A stretch of 42,007 bases of DNA from Anaerolineales bacterium (GTDB taxonomy: Bacteria > Chloroflexota > Anaerolineae > Anaerolineales > Villigracilaceae), in contig JADGQC010000004.1 of the NCBI GenBank assembly GCA_017882125.1, forward strand, positions 1 through 42,007, in the 5' to 3' direction. A program made the translations under genes and the position numbers. This document shows, one piece after another, positions 12,676-21,094 of the stretch. Each line of letters starts with the position of its first letter. Within the stretch, counting starts at the first letter, position 1. The notes below the pieces were generated by a model. That model made no database searches. It had not been told where the DNA came from and saw nothing but the letters and a program-made list of their open reading frames with translations.

Positions 12676-13491
12676 ATGACAGAACCCAGTCACCTGCCTG
12701 AATCAACCCGAATAAGCGTTTTAACCGCTGCCGTCCTGCTGGCATTTGCGTTGACGCGGGTGCTGAATGCCACTCCATTATTCTCGTTGCTCCTCCCGGT
12801 TGGGAATTTCAGGCTGACGATCGCCTTAAACCTGAATACCGTCATCGTCCTTTTGGCAACGGGGGTAACCGCCACCGGCATGGATTGGCTGCTGCGCACG
12901 CATCCGGAGTTAAAAAAAGGGGGGACTCGCGAGCACTGGCTGCTTCCCACCCTGACGGTGCTGGTGATCGGGATTTCGCTTTACACGCTGCCCAATACAC
13001 CCATCTGGTGGCTAGGATTTGGGCTTGGCGCCGCCATTTTCCTGGTGGTTGCCCTGGCTGAATATGTGGTGGTGGACCCAAACGACGCACGTTACCAGGT
13101 GGCAGCTGCCATCCTGACGGTGATCGCTTTTGTCATTTTCCTTATCCTGGCAACCGCACTGAAAGCGGTCAATGCACGCCTGGTGATGGTTGTGCCGGCG
13201 CTTTTCGCGGCCGGCGGACTGGCTGCCTTGCGGACGCTACACCTGCGTCTCAACCAGCGCTGGGAAGTAGCGTGGGCGGTGGGGATCGGCCTCGTCGCTG
13301 CCCAATTTGGTGCAGCCATGCATTACCTGCCGCTTTCGCCCGTCCAATTTGGGCTGGCTCTGCTGGCTCCCCTTTACGCGCTGACCGTACTGGCAGTCAG
13401 CCTGGTGGAGGGTAATCCGTTCCGCCGGGCATTTCTCGAGCCAACGCTTATGCTCGCATTGTTCTGGGGGCTGGCATTCTGGTTCCGGTAA
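12676..13491 (+). CDS. Polytopic membrane protein of unknown function
   Basis: 271-aa ORF, highly hydrophobic with repeated TM segments; the next gene begins immediately after its stop codon. Confidence 0.75.
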   Translation: MTEPSHLPESTRISVLTAAVLLAFALTRVLNATPLFSLLLPVGNFRLTIALNLNTVIVLLATGVTATGMDWLLRTHPELKKGGTREHWLLPTLTVLVIGISLYTLPNTPIWWLGFGLGAAIFLVVALAEYVVVDPNDARYQVAAAILTVIAFVIFLILATALKAVNARLVMVVPALFAAGGLAALRTLHLRLNQRWEVAWAVGIGLVAAQFGAAMHYLPLSPVQFGLALLAPLYALTVLAVSLVEGNPFRRAFLEPTLMLALFWGLAFWFR

Positions 13492-13902
13492 ATGAACTCC
13501 AAACTGATCTTAACTCGTAAAACATGGCAGGCGATGCGCCGGCACGTCAGCCGCTGTGCCCCGCTTGAAGCCTGCGGATTGCTCAGCGGAAATAAAGAGC
13601 GGGTGGAGCGGTCTCAAGACATCCCCAATGCGGAAAAAAGCCCGGTTCGCTACCGGATGGAAGCGCGTGCACAATGGCGCGCTTTTCAGCGCATTGAAGC
13701 CGACGGGTTGGAGCTTATTGGAATCTATCATTCACATCCTAACGGTCCTGACCAGCTCTCACCCACTGATGTCGCAGATGCCATGTACCCAGTGGCGCAG
13801 ATCATCTGGTTTCGAGAGAACGGAAAATGGCGGGCGCGCGGTTATATAATCGAAAGTGGCAGTCCAGTCGAAATTCCCCTGGAGTTTACAGAACCCGAGT
13901 GA
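13492..13902 (+). CDS. JAMM/MPN (Mov34/M67-like) metallopeptidase-family protein
   Basis: EACGLLSG ... GIYHSHPNGPDQLSPTDV: JAMM motif E...HSHP...SxxD. Confidence 0.88.
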   Translation: MNSKLILTRKTWQAMRRHVSRCAPLEACGLLSGNKERVERSQDIPNAEKSPVRYRMEARAQWRAFQRIEADGLELIGIYHSHPNGPDQLSPTDVADAMYPVAQIIWFRENGKWRARGYIIESGSPVEIPLEFTEPE

Positions 13903-14016
13903 CCTTCCCCCCATTTATGTGTTAATGTTATTAACTGGATAAATTATCCATCTGCAGGTTTGGTTGGACCCTGATATTCCTGGAGTCAAAGTTTAACCGC
14001 CACGGAGGAAACTTTT

Positions 14017-14733
14017 ATGCAAGTCCTGGTTGACGTCGGTATCCTGCTGGCGTCGTATATCATCGGTTCTGTCCCATTTGGTTTGATCGTCGTTAAATTG
14101 ATGAATGGACGGGATATCCGCACCGTCGCCAGCGGGCGCACCGGCGGGACGAACGCCATGCGGGCAGCCGGACCCTGGGCAGGGCTGCTGACTGCTGTTT
14201 TTGATATCCTGAAAGCTGCCGCGTCGGTCTGGCTTGCACAGGCGGTGACACCCAACGTATGGATCCATATGCTGGCACCCATCGCAGCCGTGATCGGGCA
14301 CAACTATTCCCTCTTTTTGATCGTGCGTGACCCGGATGGACATATCCGCCTGGGTGGTGGGGCGGGGGGCGCGGCTGCAGGAGGAGGTGCATTTGGTCTT
14401 TGGCCCCCGATCGCCCTCATCCTTATCCCTCTCGGTCTCCTGATCTGGTATGTAACTGGTTATGCTTCGGTGACCACCCTGAGCATTGGGGTGCTGACAA
14501 TTATTATTTTTGGGGTGCGTGCCGCTATGGGGCTGGGACCCTGGGAGTACGTGATTTATGGATTCCTGGTTGAATTCCTGCTGATCTGGGCGCTGCTCCC
14601 TAATCTCAAGCGCCTGAGAGATGGGACGGAACGCCGGCACGGTCTGCCGGTGAAGCTCGAGCAAGCGAAGAGGGAGCGCGACCAAAAAGCGGGGGGAAAA
14701 CGTCTTAAGGAGCAAAATTGTTCGTTGATTTGA
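14017..14733 (+). CDS. plsY: PlsY-like glycerol-3-phosphate acyltransferase
   Basis: IIGSVPFGLIVVKLMNGRDIRTVASGRTGGTNAMRAAGPWAGLLTAVFDILKA; GHNYSLFL. Confidence 0.82.
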   Translation: MQVLVDVGILLASYIIGSVPFGLIVVKLMNGRDIRTVASGRTGGTNAMRAAGPWAGLLTAVFDILKAAASVWLAQAVTPNVWIHMLAPIAAVIGHNYSLFLIVRDPDGHIRLGGGAGGAAAGGGAFGLWPPIALILIPLGLLIWYVTGYASVTTLSIGVLTIIIFGVRAAMGLGPWEYVIYGFLVEFLLIWALLPNLKRLRDGTERRHGLPVKLEQAKRERDQKAGGKRLKEQNCSLI

Positions 14734-14792
14734 TATTTCGGGGATTCAAATTCCAGAGTTTAAATTTCCGGCAATCTTATCATTAATCAAAA

Positions 14793-14823
14793 AATCTGCC
14801 GCACTTGAAAAGTGCGGCAGATT
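14793..14823. terminator. Bidirectional intrinsic terminator
   Basis: AATCTGCCGCACTT-GAA-AAGTGCGGCAGATT, 14-bp perfect stem between convergent genes. Confidence 0.88.
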
Positions 14824-14826
14824 GAT

Positions 14827-15675
14827 TTAATCCTTGCCAGCTTCCTTGGCATCTTTTTCTTCCAGGTAAAGCGCCAGTAAGTTCCGGCGATGAAGTTCCT
14901 CCGCCAGCCCTCCCAGGTAAACACGGCTCTTGCCGCATGATTCGATGTTATTTTCATCCATATAATCCTGGGGTGCGCGCCGCCGGACAGCCGTCCGGGC
15001 AACCTTGCGGATGCTGGTCAGGTAGTTCAAGTTTTCCTTGACAGCCGCATCAATTTCACCCCGTAAGATAATATCGCCGTGACCCTGGATGATGTTTTCG
15101 AGACCCATGCGTCCAATCTTTTTAATGGATGTGGTGATGTCTTCTGTATTGCCATCCACCACGTAAGGCAGGGGCATGAAGGAATCTCCGGCGAACAAGA
15201 CCCGGTCCTCTTCTACCAGCACGGCAATCCCATCGGGGCTGTGGCCGGGTGCAGGCAAGATGGATAAATTTTTCTTGCCAACGCGCAGGTTCAATGTGCC
15301 CTCGCTGAAGGTCAAATGGGGCAACACGATTTTTACCTGGCGGAAGGTTTGGTTCTGCTTGCGGGCATTTTCGAGCGCCGGGATACCGCGCTCGATCAGC
15401 AGGTCACGGCAAAGGGAGTGGGAAATGATCGTGGCACCGGGGAAAAAACAATTGCCCCAGGTATGGTCGGCATGGTAATGGGTATTGATGATGTAACGAA
15501 CCTGGACCCCGAGCTCGTGTTCCACGTAATCCCGCATTGCCAGGGTTTCTTCTGGCAGGGCCAGGGTGTCGATCACGAGAGCCCATTGCGGCCCAACCAC
15601 TACACCCGCCGTCACCTGGGCATAAACTTCACTTTGGAACCAGTAGACATTTTCAGAAACGCGTTCGCGGTGCAT
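14827..15675 (-). CDS. MBL-fold metallo-hydrolase
   Basis: NTHYHADHTWGNCFFPGA, PAPGHSPDGIAVLVEEDRVLFAGDSF, QGHGDI. Start at MHRERVSENVYWFQSE preferred over the 15831 ORF start. Confidence 0.92.
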   Translation of the reverse strand: MHRERVSENVYWFQSEVYAQVTAGVVVGPQWALVIDTLALPEETLAMRDYVEHELGVQVRYIINTHYHADHTWGNCFFPGATIISHSLCRDLLIERGIPALENARKQNQTFRQVKIVLPHLTFSEGTLNLRVGKKNLSILPAPGHSPDGIAVLVEEDRVLFAGDSFMPLPYVVDGNTEDITTSIKKIGRMGLENIIQGHGDIILRGEIDAAVKENLNYLTSIRKVARTAVRRRAPQDYMDENNIESCGKSRVYLGGLAEELHRRNLLALYLEEKDAKEAGKD

Positions 15676-15797
15676 AATCATCCTCAAATATAAGATGATT
15701 GAATCTAGCACAAATGAGGGGCAAAAGTCAAGAAAAAGTGCATTTTGGGTGAAGATTGATAAGCTTTTATATATTGACCGCTTATTCTTAAAATTCC

Positions 15798-15825
15798 TTG
15801 ACTGGAAACAATACCTTGTGATAAA
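15798..15825 (+). promoter_or_regulatory. Putative sigma70-type promoter for the leader ORF / GNAT operon
   Basis: TTGACT (15798) and TGATAAA (15819), 15-16 nt spacer, upstream of a strong Shine-Dalgarno sequence. Confidence 0.4.
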
Positions 15826-15866
15826 CTTCACTTGCTCGAAAAATACAAAGAAAGGAGGCGCACTTC

Positions 15867-15959
15867 ATGGTTCACAGTAATCCCATCACCCTTGCACGTG
15901 TCCGCGCCGCTGCTCCCAGCGGTCAGACCGTACCTACGCGGAGTGCGCCTATTGCCTGA
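15867..15959 (+). CDS. Putative leader peptide MVHSNPITLARVRAAAPSGQTVPTRSAPIA
   Basis: 30-codon ORF absent from the supplied track; AAAGGAGG at 15851-15858, 8 nt before ATG; followed within ~20 nt by an intrinsic terminator. Confidence 0.65.
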   Translation: MVHSNPITLARVRAAAPSGQTVPTRSAPIA

Positions 15960-15979
15960 CTAGATACACGCAGTGTATG

Positions 15980-16013
15980 AAGGCCACGGACACTCCCTGC
16001 CCGTGGCCTTTTT
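15980..16013 (+). terminator. Terminator T1 downstream of leader ORF
   Basis: AAGGCCACGG (15980-15989) / CCGTGGCCTT (16001-16010), 11-nt loop, then T-rich tract. Confidence 0.88.
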
Positions 16014-16024
16014 CTTTCCCAAGG

Positions 16025-16056
16025 CGGTCATGGGCTAATCCATGACCGGTTTTTTT
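16025..16056 (+). terminator. Terminator T2, tandem to T1
   Basis: CGGTCATGG-GCTAAT-CCATGACCG followed by GTTTTTTT. Confidence 0.88.
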
Positions 16057-16088
16057 ACGATGTTTGGTCAGCGAAAGGAAGATAAACG

Positions 16089-17087
16089 ATGGAATCAATT
16101 TCTTTACCAAATGCTCTCTCTCTCCAGGGACTCACCTTCCGATGTTTTCGGGGGGAGACGGATTATCCGCATATGGCCGACCTGATCGCCGCCTGCAAGG
16201 TGAAAGACGGTGTTGAACGCAGCACCGACGTGGAAGATGTGGCCCGCACCTACCGCCACCTGGTTAACTGTGACCCGCAGACCGACATGCTCTTTGCTGA
16301 AGTGAATGGCAAGCTGGTCGCATACGGGCGCATCTGGTGGGAAAACCTTTTGGAAGGCATCACCCTTTACCATCCCTTCGGTTTTCTGCACCCCGCTTGG
16401 CGCGGGAAAGGCATTGGAAATGCGATGTTCGAAGCTGCCGAATTGCGGGCTCAGAAGATCGCTGCCGGTCACCCGAAAACGATGCCAAAATTCCTGCAGG
16501 TGGAACCACAGGACTCGGAAAAAGACCTCATTTCCCTGCTGGAAAGGCGCGGTTACAAGCCTGCCCGTTATGAGACACACATGGTTCGCGACCTGGGTGA
16601 ACCGTTTTCGGAGGCCCCCATGCCAGCCGGGTTGGAGGTTCGTCTGGTTCAACCCGGGGATGTCCGCCCGATCTTTGACGCCAGCAATGAGGCCTTCCGT
16701 GATCACTGGGGTATCCGCGACATGAGCGATGAGGAATTCAAAATGCAAATGGAAAGCCCGGAATTCCAGCCCGAAATATGGAAGGTAGCCTGGGATGGCG
16801 ACCAGATGGCCAGCGTGATCCATAATTTTATTGACCACAAGGAGAACAAGGAATACCAGCGCAAGCGCGGCTATACCGAAGGGATCTGTACCCGCCGTCC
16901 CTGGCGCAAAATGGGACTGGCCCGTTCCTTGCTCGTCCAGAGCATGCAGATGTTCAAAGAGATGGGGATGACCGAGACCGCCCTCAGCGTGGATTCTGAG
17001 AATATTTCGGGTGCATTTCGCCTTTATGAAGGCGTGGGCTATCGAAAAGTCATGCAGCAGATTTATTATCGCAAGGCGATGGAGTAA
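16089..17087 (+). CDS. GNAT-family N-acetyltransferase (two GNAT-like domains)
   Basis: FLHPAWRGKGIGNAMFEAAELRA in the N-half and RRPWRKMGLARSLLVQSMQMFKEMGMTETALSVDSENISGAFRLYEGVGYRKV in the C-half. Confidence 0.9.
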   Translation: MESISLPNALSLQGLTFRCFRGETDYPHMADLIAACKVKDGVERSTDVEDVARTYRHLVNCDPQTDMLFAEVNGKLVAYGRIWWENLLEGITLYHPFGFLHPAWRGKGIGNAMFEAAELRAQKIAAGHPKTMPKFLQVEPQDSEKDLISLLERRGYKPARYETHMVRDLGEPFSEAPMPAGLEVRLVQPGDVRPIFDASNEAFRDHWGIRDMSDEEFKMQMESPEFQPEIWKVAWDGDQMASVIHNFIDHKENKEYQRKRGYTEGICTRRPWRKMGLARSLLVQSMQMFKEMGMTETALSVDSENISGAFRLYEGVGYRKVMQQIYYRKAME

Positions 17088-17140
17088 AATAGGTCAACCA
17101 ACCAATCCACAACCGTCCTGTGTCCCCAAAGGAGATTTCT

Positions 17141-17545
17141 ATGCAACTACGCTGTACTTACTGCCAGACTATGTTCGCCATCAGCCGCGAGGATATGCTC
17201 GCCGCCCTGGAACATATGGAAGAAAATAAACTGATCTTCTACGACGCCCACTGCCCAAAATGCCGCCGCGCCAACCGCGTGGAGCGCGCCCGCATGGAAC
17301 GCTTTTTCCCTGATTGGAAAAATGCCATCAAGACCATGTCCAAGGAATCGGCGAAAGTGGAAACGGCGGCTGATAAACCTGCCGCGAGCGCCGGAGCCAT
17401 GCCAGCCGCGAAAGCACCAAAAGCCGCCCCCAAACACGAGAAAAAACATACCCCCAGAAGCAAGACGGCGGAAATATCGAGCATCAAACCCGCGATTAAA
17501 ACATCCTCCCCGAAAGCGAAGCCGGCAGGAACGAAGAAGGGATGA
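17141..17545 (+). CDS. Zinc-ribbon protein with Lys/Ala/Pro-rich C-terminal tail
   Basis: CTYC ... CPKC pair; tail KPAASAGAMPAAKAPKAAPKHEKKHTPRSK...; AAAGGAG before ATG at 17141. Confidence 0.75.
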   Translation: MQLRCTYCQTMFAISREDMLAALEHMEENKLIFYDAHCPKCRRANRVERARMERFFPDWKNAIKTMSKESAKVETAADKPAASAGAMPAAKAPKAAPKHEKKHTPRSKTAEISSIKPAIKTSSPKAKPAGTKKG

Positions 17546-18150
17546 GGGTACGGGCAGTCTTCGTTGACTTTGGCGGTGTCATCATGCGCACCGAGGATAA
17601 AGGTCCGCGCAGCCGCCAAGCCGAACGCATTGGGATGACCTCCCGTGACCTGGAAAAGATCGTTTTCGAAAGCGATTCCAGCCTAAGGGCGTCCACCGGG
17701 GAGATCTCGGAAGAGGCACACTGGCAGGCTGTGTCGAAAGCATTAGGCGTCGACCGGCAGGAAGGTGAAAAGATCATTACCGAATTCTTTTCCGGCGACC
17801 GGGTGGATACCGTCCTGCTCGATTTCCTGCGCAGCCTGCGCCCGGACCGGAAAGTAGGTCTGATCAGCAATGCCTGGTCGGGGCTAAGGAAAGTTATCAC
17901 CACCAATCAGTTCGCGGATGTATTCGATGAAATGGTCATCTCCGCCGAAGTGGGACTGGTGAAACCCGACCCGCGCATCTACCAACTGGCGCTCGAACGA
18001 CTGGGCGTGCATCCCAAGGAGTCGGTTTTCCTGGACGATATGCTGATCAACGTGGAGGCGGCGCGCTCTTTGGGGATAAGCGCCATCCAGTTCACCCAGC
18101 TGGGAAGAACGCTGGAAGAATTAAAACATTTTCTGATTGATACAGGGTGA
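17542..18150 (+). CDS. HAD-superfamily hydrolase (HAD-IA)
   Basis: VFVDFGGVIMRTE, GLISNAWSG, EVGLVKPDPRIYQLALERLGVHPKESVFLDDMLINVEAARSLG; ATGA overlap with upstream gene. Confidence 0.9.
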   Translation: MRVRAVFVDFGGVIMRTEDKGPRSRQAERIGMTSRDLEKIVFESDSSLRASTGEISEEAHWQAVSKALGVDRQEGEKIITEFFSGDRVDTVLLDFLRSLRPDRKVGLISNAWSGLRKVITTNQFADVFDEMVISAEVGLVKPDPRIYQLALERLGVHPKESVFLDDMLINVEAARSLGISAIQFTQLGRTLEELKHFLIDTG

Positions 18151-18192
18151 CCTTCCGCCTGTCGGGGGGAATGGTCACATAACAGGACAGAC

Positions 18193-19548
18193 ATGAACAT
18201 AAATCTTAATAACCGCCCGATCCTGAAAAACCTGAGAGAAGGGCTCATACTATGCCGTTCCATCGCAAGTGACGCGGATGCACTGGCTGAATTTAATTCC
18301 CGCATCCACAGCGATGAAGGTTTTGACAAACCCGACCTGCGCGTGGGCGAGTGGACGCGCGACCTGGTTGCCCGCCCCCATCCCTCCTTCCATGAAGACG
18401 ACTGCACGCTGGTCGTCGAAGCTGCCACGGGGAAAATCATCTCCTCGATGAATTTAATCCCGCAGACATGGGCTTATGAGGGCATCCCGTTTGGAGCAGG
18501 CCGCCCTGAATTGGTGGGGACCCTGCCCGAGTTCCGGAACCGGGGCCTGGTGCGCGCTCAATTCGAGGAAGTTCACAAATGGAGCGCGGAAAAGGATGAC
18601 CTCCTGCAGGGCATTACCGGCATCCCATATTATTACCGTCTTTTTGGCTACGAAATGGCGCTGGAACTGGGAGGCGGGCGTGCCGGTTTTGAACCCCAAC
18701 TCCCGGTCCTGAAAGAAGGCGAGAGTGAACCTTTCACCATCCGCGCGGCCAACGAGGCTGATATTCCCGTAATTATGGAAGCCTATGCGCATGGTTGCCG
18801 GCGCCGGCTGGTCACCTGTGTTCGTGACGAAGCTAATTGGCACTACGAACTGACCGGGATGCACGCACAGAACGTGGAGCGGCTTGAATTCCGCATCCTC
18901 GAACACCCCGGCACGCATGAACCGGTCGGTTATTTCACCCACCCATGGTACGACTGGGATACCGGGCTGGCTGCATTCCATTACGAGCTCAAGCCGGGTG
19001 TTTCCTGGCTGGAAACGACTCCCACCGTGGCGCGCTATTTGTGGAAGACGGGAGAAACCTACTCGAAGCGGGATGGGAAACCCGCCGCCCGCACAGTGTA
19101 CTGTTTCTGGTTCGGGAGCGAGCATCCGGCTTACGATATTTTCCGGGAACGGCTGCCGCGCCTGCGCGACCCGTATGCCTGGTACATCCGCGTCCCGGAC
19201 CTGCCTGCCTTTTTGCGCCAGGTTGCCCCGGCGCTGGAGCGGCACATTGCCGAGTCAGCGATTGTCGGATACAGCGGCGAGGCCAGGATCAGTTTCTATC
19301 GCTCCGGTCTGAGGTTGGTGCTCGACAAAGGCAGGCTGGTGAATATCGAAACCTGGATGCCTTGCCATGAGGACCAGGGCAATGCGGCCTTCCCGGACCT
19401 GTCCTTCCTGCAGCTGGTATTCGGTTACCGATCGTTCGAAGAACTGGAACAATCCTATGCCGATTGCACCTACAAGGACGATGAGAGGCGCTTGTTGTTG
19501 AGCACTCTCTTTCCAAAGAAGGCTTCATCGGTGATGTTTGTAACCTAG
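18193..19548 (+). CDS. Eis-like GNAT N-acetyltransferase
   Basis: VGTLPEFRNRGLVRAQFEEVHKWSAEKDDLLQGITGIPYYYRLFGYEMALEL followed by a long C-terminal region. Confidence 0.8.
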   Translation: MNINLNNRPILKNLREGLILCRSIASDADALAEFNSRIHSDEGFDKPDLRVGEWTRDLVARPHPSFHEDDCTLVVEAATGKIISSMNLIPQTWAYEGIPFGAGRPELVGTLPEFRNRGLVRAQFEEVHKWSAEKDDLLQGITGIPYYYRLFGYEMALELGGGRAGFEPQLPVLKEGESEPFTIRAANEADIPVIMEAYAHGCRRRLVTCVRDEANWHYELTGMHAQNVERLEFRILEHPGTHEPVGYFTHPWYDWDTGLAAFHYELKPGVSWLETTPTVARYLWKTGETYSKRDGKPAARTVYCFWFGSEHPAYDIFRERLPRLRDPYAWYIRVPDLPAFLRQVAPALERHIAESAIVGYSGEARISFYRSGLRLVLDKGRLVNIETWMPCHEDQGNAAFPDLSFLQLVFGYRSFEELEQSYADCTYKDDERRLLLSTLFPKKASSVMFVT

Positions 19549-19586
19549 AATTTTTCCGCGGGCTAAACCCCGCCCGGCAATTTGAC

Positions 19587-20864
19587 ATGAAAACTTTCCT
19601 TCACTCCATTTTTAATCAGTTCCGCCTGCTTAACCGGCCTGCGCGCCTGTTCCTGGTTGCGCTGTTCCTGGACGGACTGCTCTTTGCAGGCTGGAACCTG
19701 TTCTTCAACCTGTACATCATCGACGCCGGGTACAGCCGGGATTTCCTTGGGCTGGTGAATGCCGCCCCAAGCCTTTCCGCGCTCCTGCTTGGCGTCCCGA
19801 TGGGATTGCTCTCCGACCGGATGGGCCGCAAGCGCGCCATGATGGTCGGCTTTGCCCTGGCAAACTTTGCCATCATCACCATGATCCTGGGTCGTTCAGA
19901 AGGAGTCATCCTGGCGGGAGCTCTCATGCTCGGCGTAACCTCGCAGTTATATGTTCTCAGCCAGGCGCCGTTCATGATGAAGACCTCCGACGACAAGAGC
20001 CGCGACGTATTGTTCAGTCTAAGTTTTGGAATGTTCCCTCTTGCCAGCACTGCCGGCAACTTCCTGGCAGGCTATCTGCCTGGACTGTTCACCCGCTGGT
20101 TCCACCTGGCAGGCAGTGTCGCGGCTTATCAAGCCGTGCTGCTGTTCTGCGTTGTCATCAGTTTCCTCGTCCTGGTACCGATCGCCTTTATCCACGAACC
20201 AAAAAAATCTGGGGCTAATGAAAAATCGGGATCAGAGGAACCCAGGAATTCGGTCTGGAAGGTGCTGCTCCGTCCCCTGACCCTGAAACTAGCCATTCCC
20301 AACCTGGTGATCGGTTTTGGCGCTGCCACACTGGTGCCCTATTTCAACGTCTTTTATGCCGAACGGTATAAGATGGGAGATTCCACGCTGGGGATCCTTT
20401 TCAGCCTCGGAGCCCTGCTGACCGGGATCGGCTGCATTATCGGCCCGCGCCTGGTGGGCAACCTGGGCGGTAAAATTCGGACGATAGTGCTGGGCCAGGG
20501 TGCCAGCCTGGTTTTCCTCCTGCTGATTGGCTTCTCCCCATGGCCGTGGCTGTCTGTGATCGGCTTTTTGGCGCGTGGCGCTCTGATGAACATGGTGGCC
20601 CCGCTGTTCGACGCCTTTGCTCTGGAACAGAGCCACGAGTCAGAGCACGGGGCGGTCAACAGCATCCGCAACCTTGCCTGGAACTTTGGCTGGGCGGTCG
20701 GACCGTATATTTCAGGTATCGTCCAGCAGCGCTACGGGTTTTCACCGTTGTTCGTGAGCACGGCGATTCTATATGCGCTTGGCATCGGCCTGACATGGAT
20801 CTTCTTCCGCCCACGTGCGATTCAGGTACCCATAGCTGGGCCGGTTATTGATGAAGCCATTTAA
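19587..20864 (+). CDS. MFS transporter
   Basis: 12-TM-like hydrophobic pattern; GVPMGLLSDRMGRKRAMMVGFALANF motif. Confidence 0.92.
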   Translation: MKTFLHSIFNQFRLLNRPARLFLVALFLDGLLFAGWNLFFNLYIIDAGYSRDFLGLVNAAPSLSALLLGVPMGLLSDRMGRKRAMMVGFALANFAIITMILGRSEGVILAGALMLGVTSQLYVLSQAPFMMKTSDDKSRDVLFSLSFGMFPLASTAGNFLAGYLPGLFTRWFHLAGSVAAYQAVLLFCVVISFLVLVPIAFIHEPKKSGANEKSGSEEPRNSVWKVLLRPLTLKLAIPNLVIGFGAATLVPYFNVFYAERYKMGDSTLGILFSLGALLTGIGCIIGPRLVGNLGGKIRTIVLGQGASLVFLLLIGFSPWPWLSVIGFLARGALMNMVAPLFDAFALEQSHESEHGAVNSIRNLAWNFGWAVGPYISGIVQQRYGFSPLFVSTAILYALGIGLTWIFFRPRAIQVPIAGPVIDEAI

Positions 20865-20868
20865 TAAG

Positions 20869-20907
20869 AATAAAATGTCCAGCAGTAAATCTGCTGGACA
20901 TTTTATT
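20869..20907 (+). terminator. Intrinsic terminator of the GNAT/MFS operon
   Basis: 17-bp perfect stem AATAAAATGTCCAGCAG-TAAAT-CTGCTGGACATTTTATT. Confidence 0.9.
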
Positions 20908-21094
20908 AAATATGGATTTCAATGCTGATTCCTCCCCTTAAATTTACATGCCATTCTTAAATCATAAAAGACTTTCATTAACCTCCCCACTCGTCCAGTT
21001 GACCAAAAGCTGAATCAGTCTTATAGTCTTACACGCCTCACAGATAAACGCCGATATTCTTACTGTGAATGGTAACTTAATTCAGGAGATTATT

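Noticed and set aside
15676-15831. N-terminal extension of the MBL-fold ORF
   Set aside because: AT-rich, non-homologous-looking residues; overlaps the divergent promoter region. Start at about 15675 is more plausible.
15867-15959. Leader ORF as a conventional amino-acid (trp/his/ilv-type) attenuator
   Set aside because: No run of a single regulatory amino acid and downstream genes are not biosynthetic, so antibiotic or ribosome-stalling sensing is favoured, though not proven.
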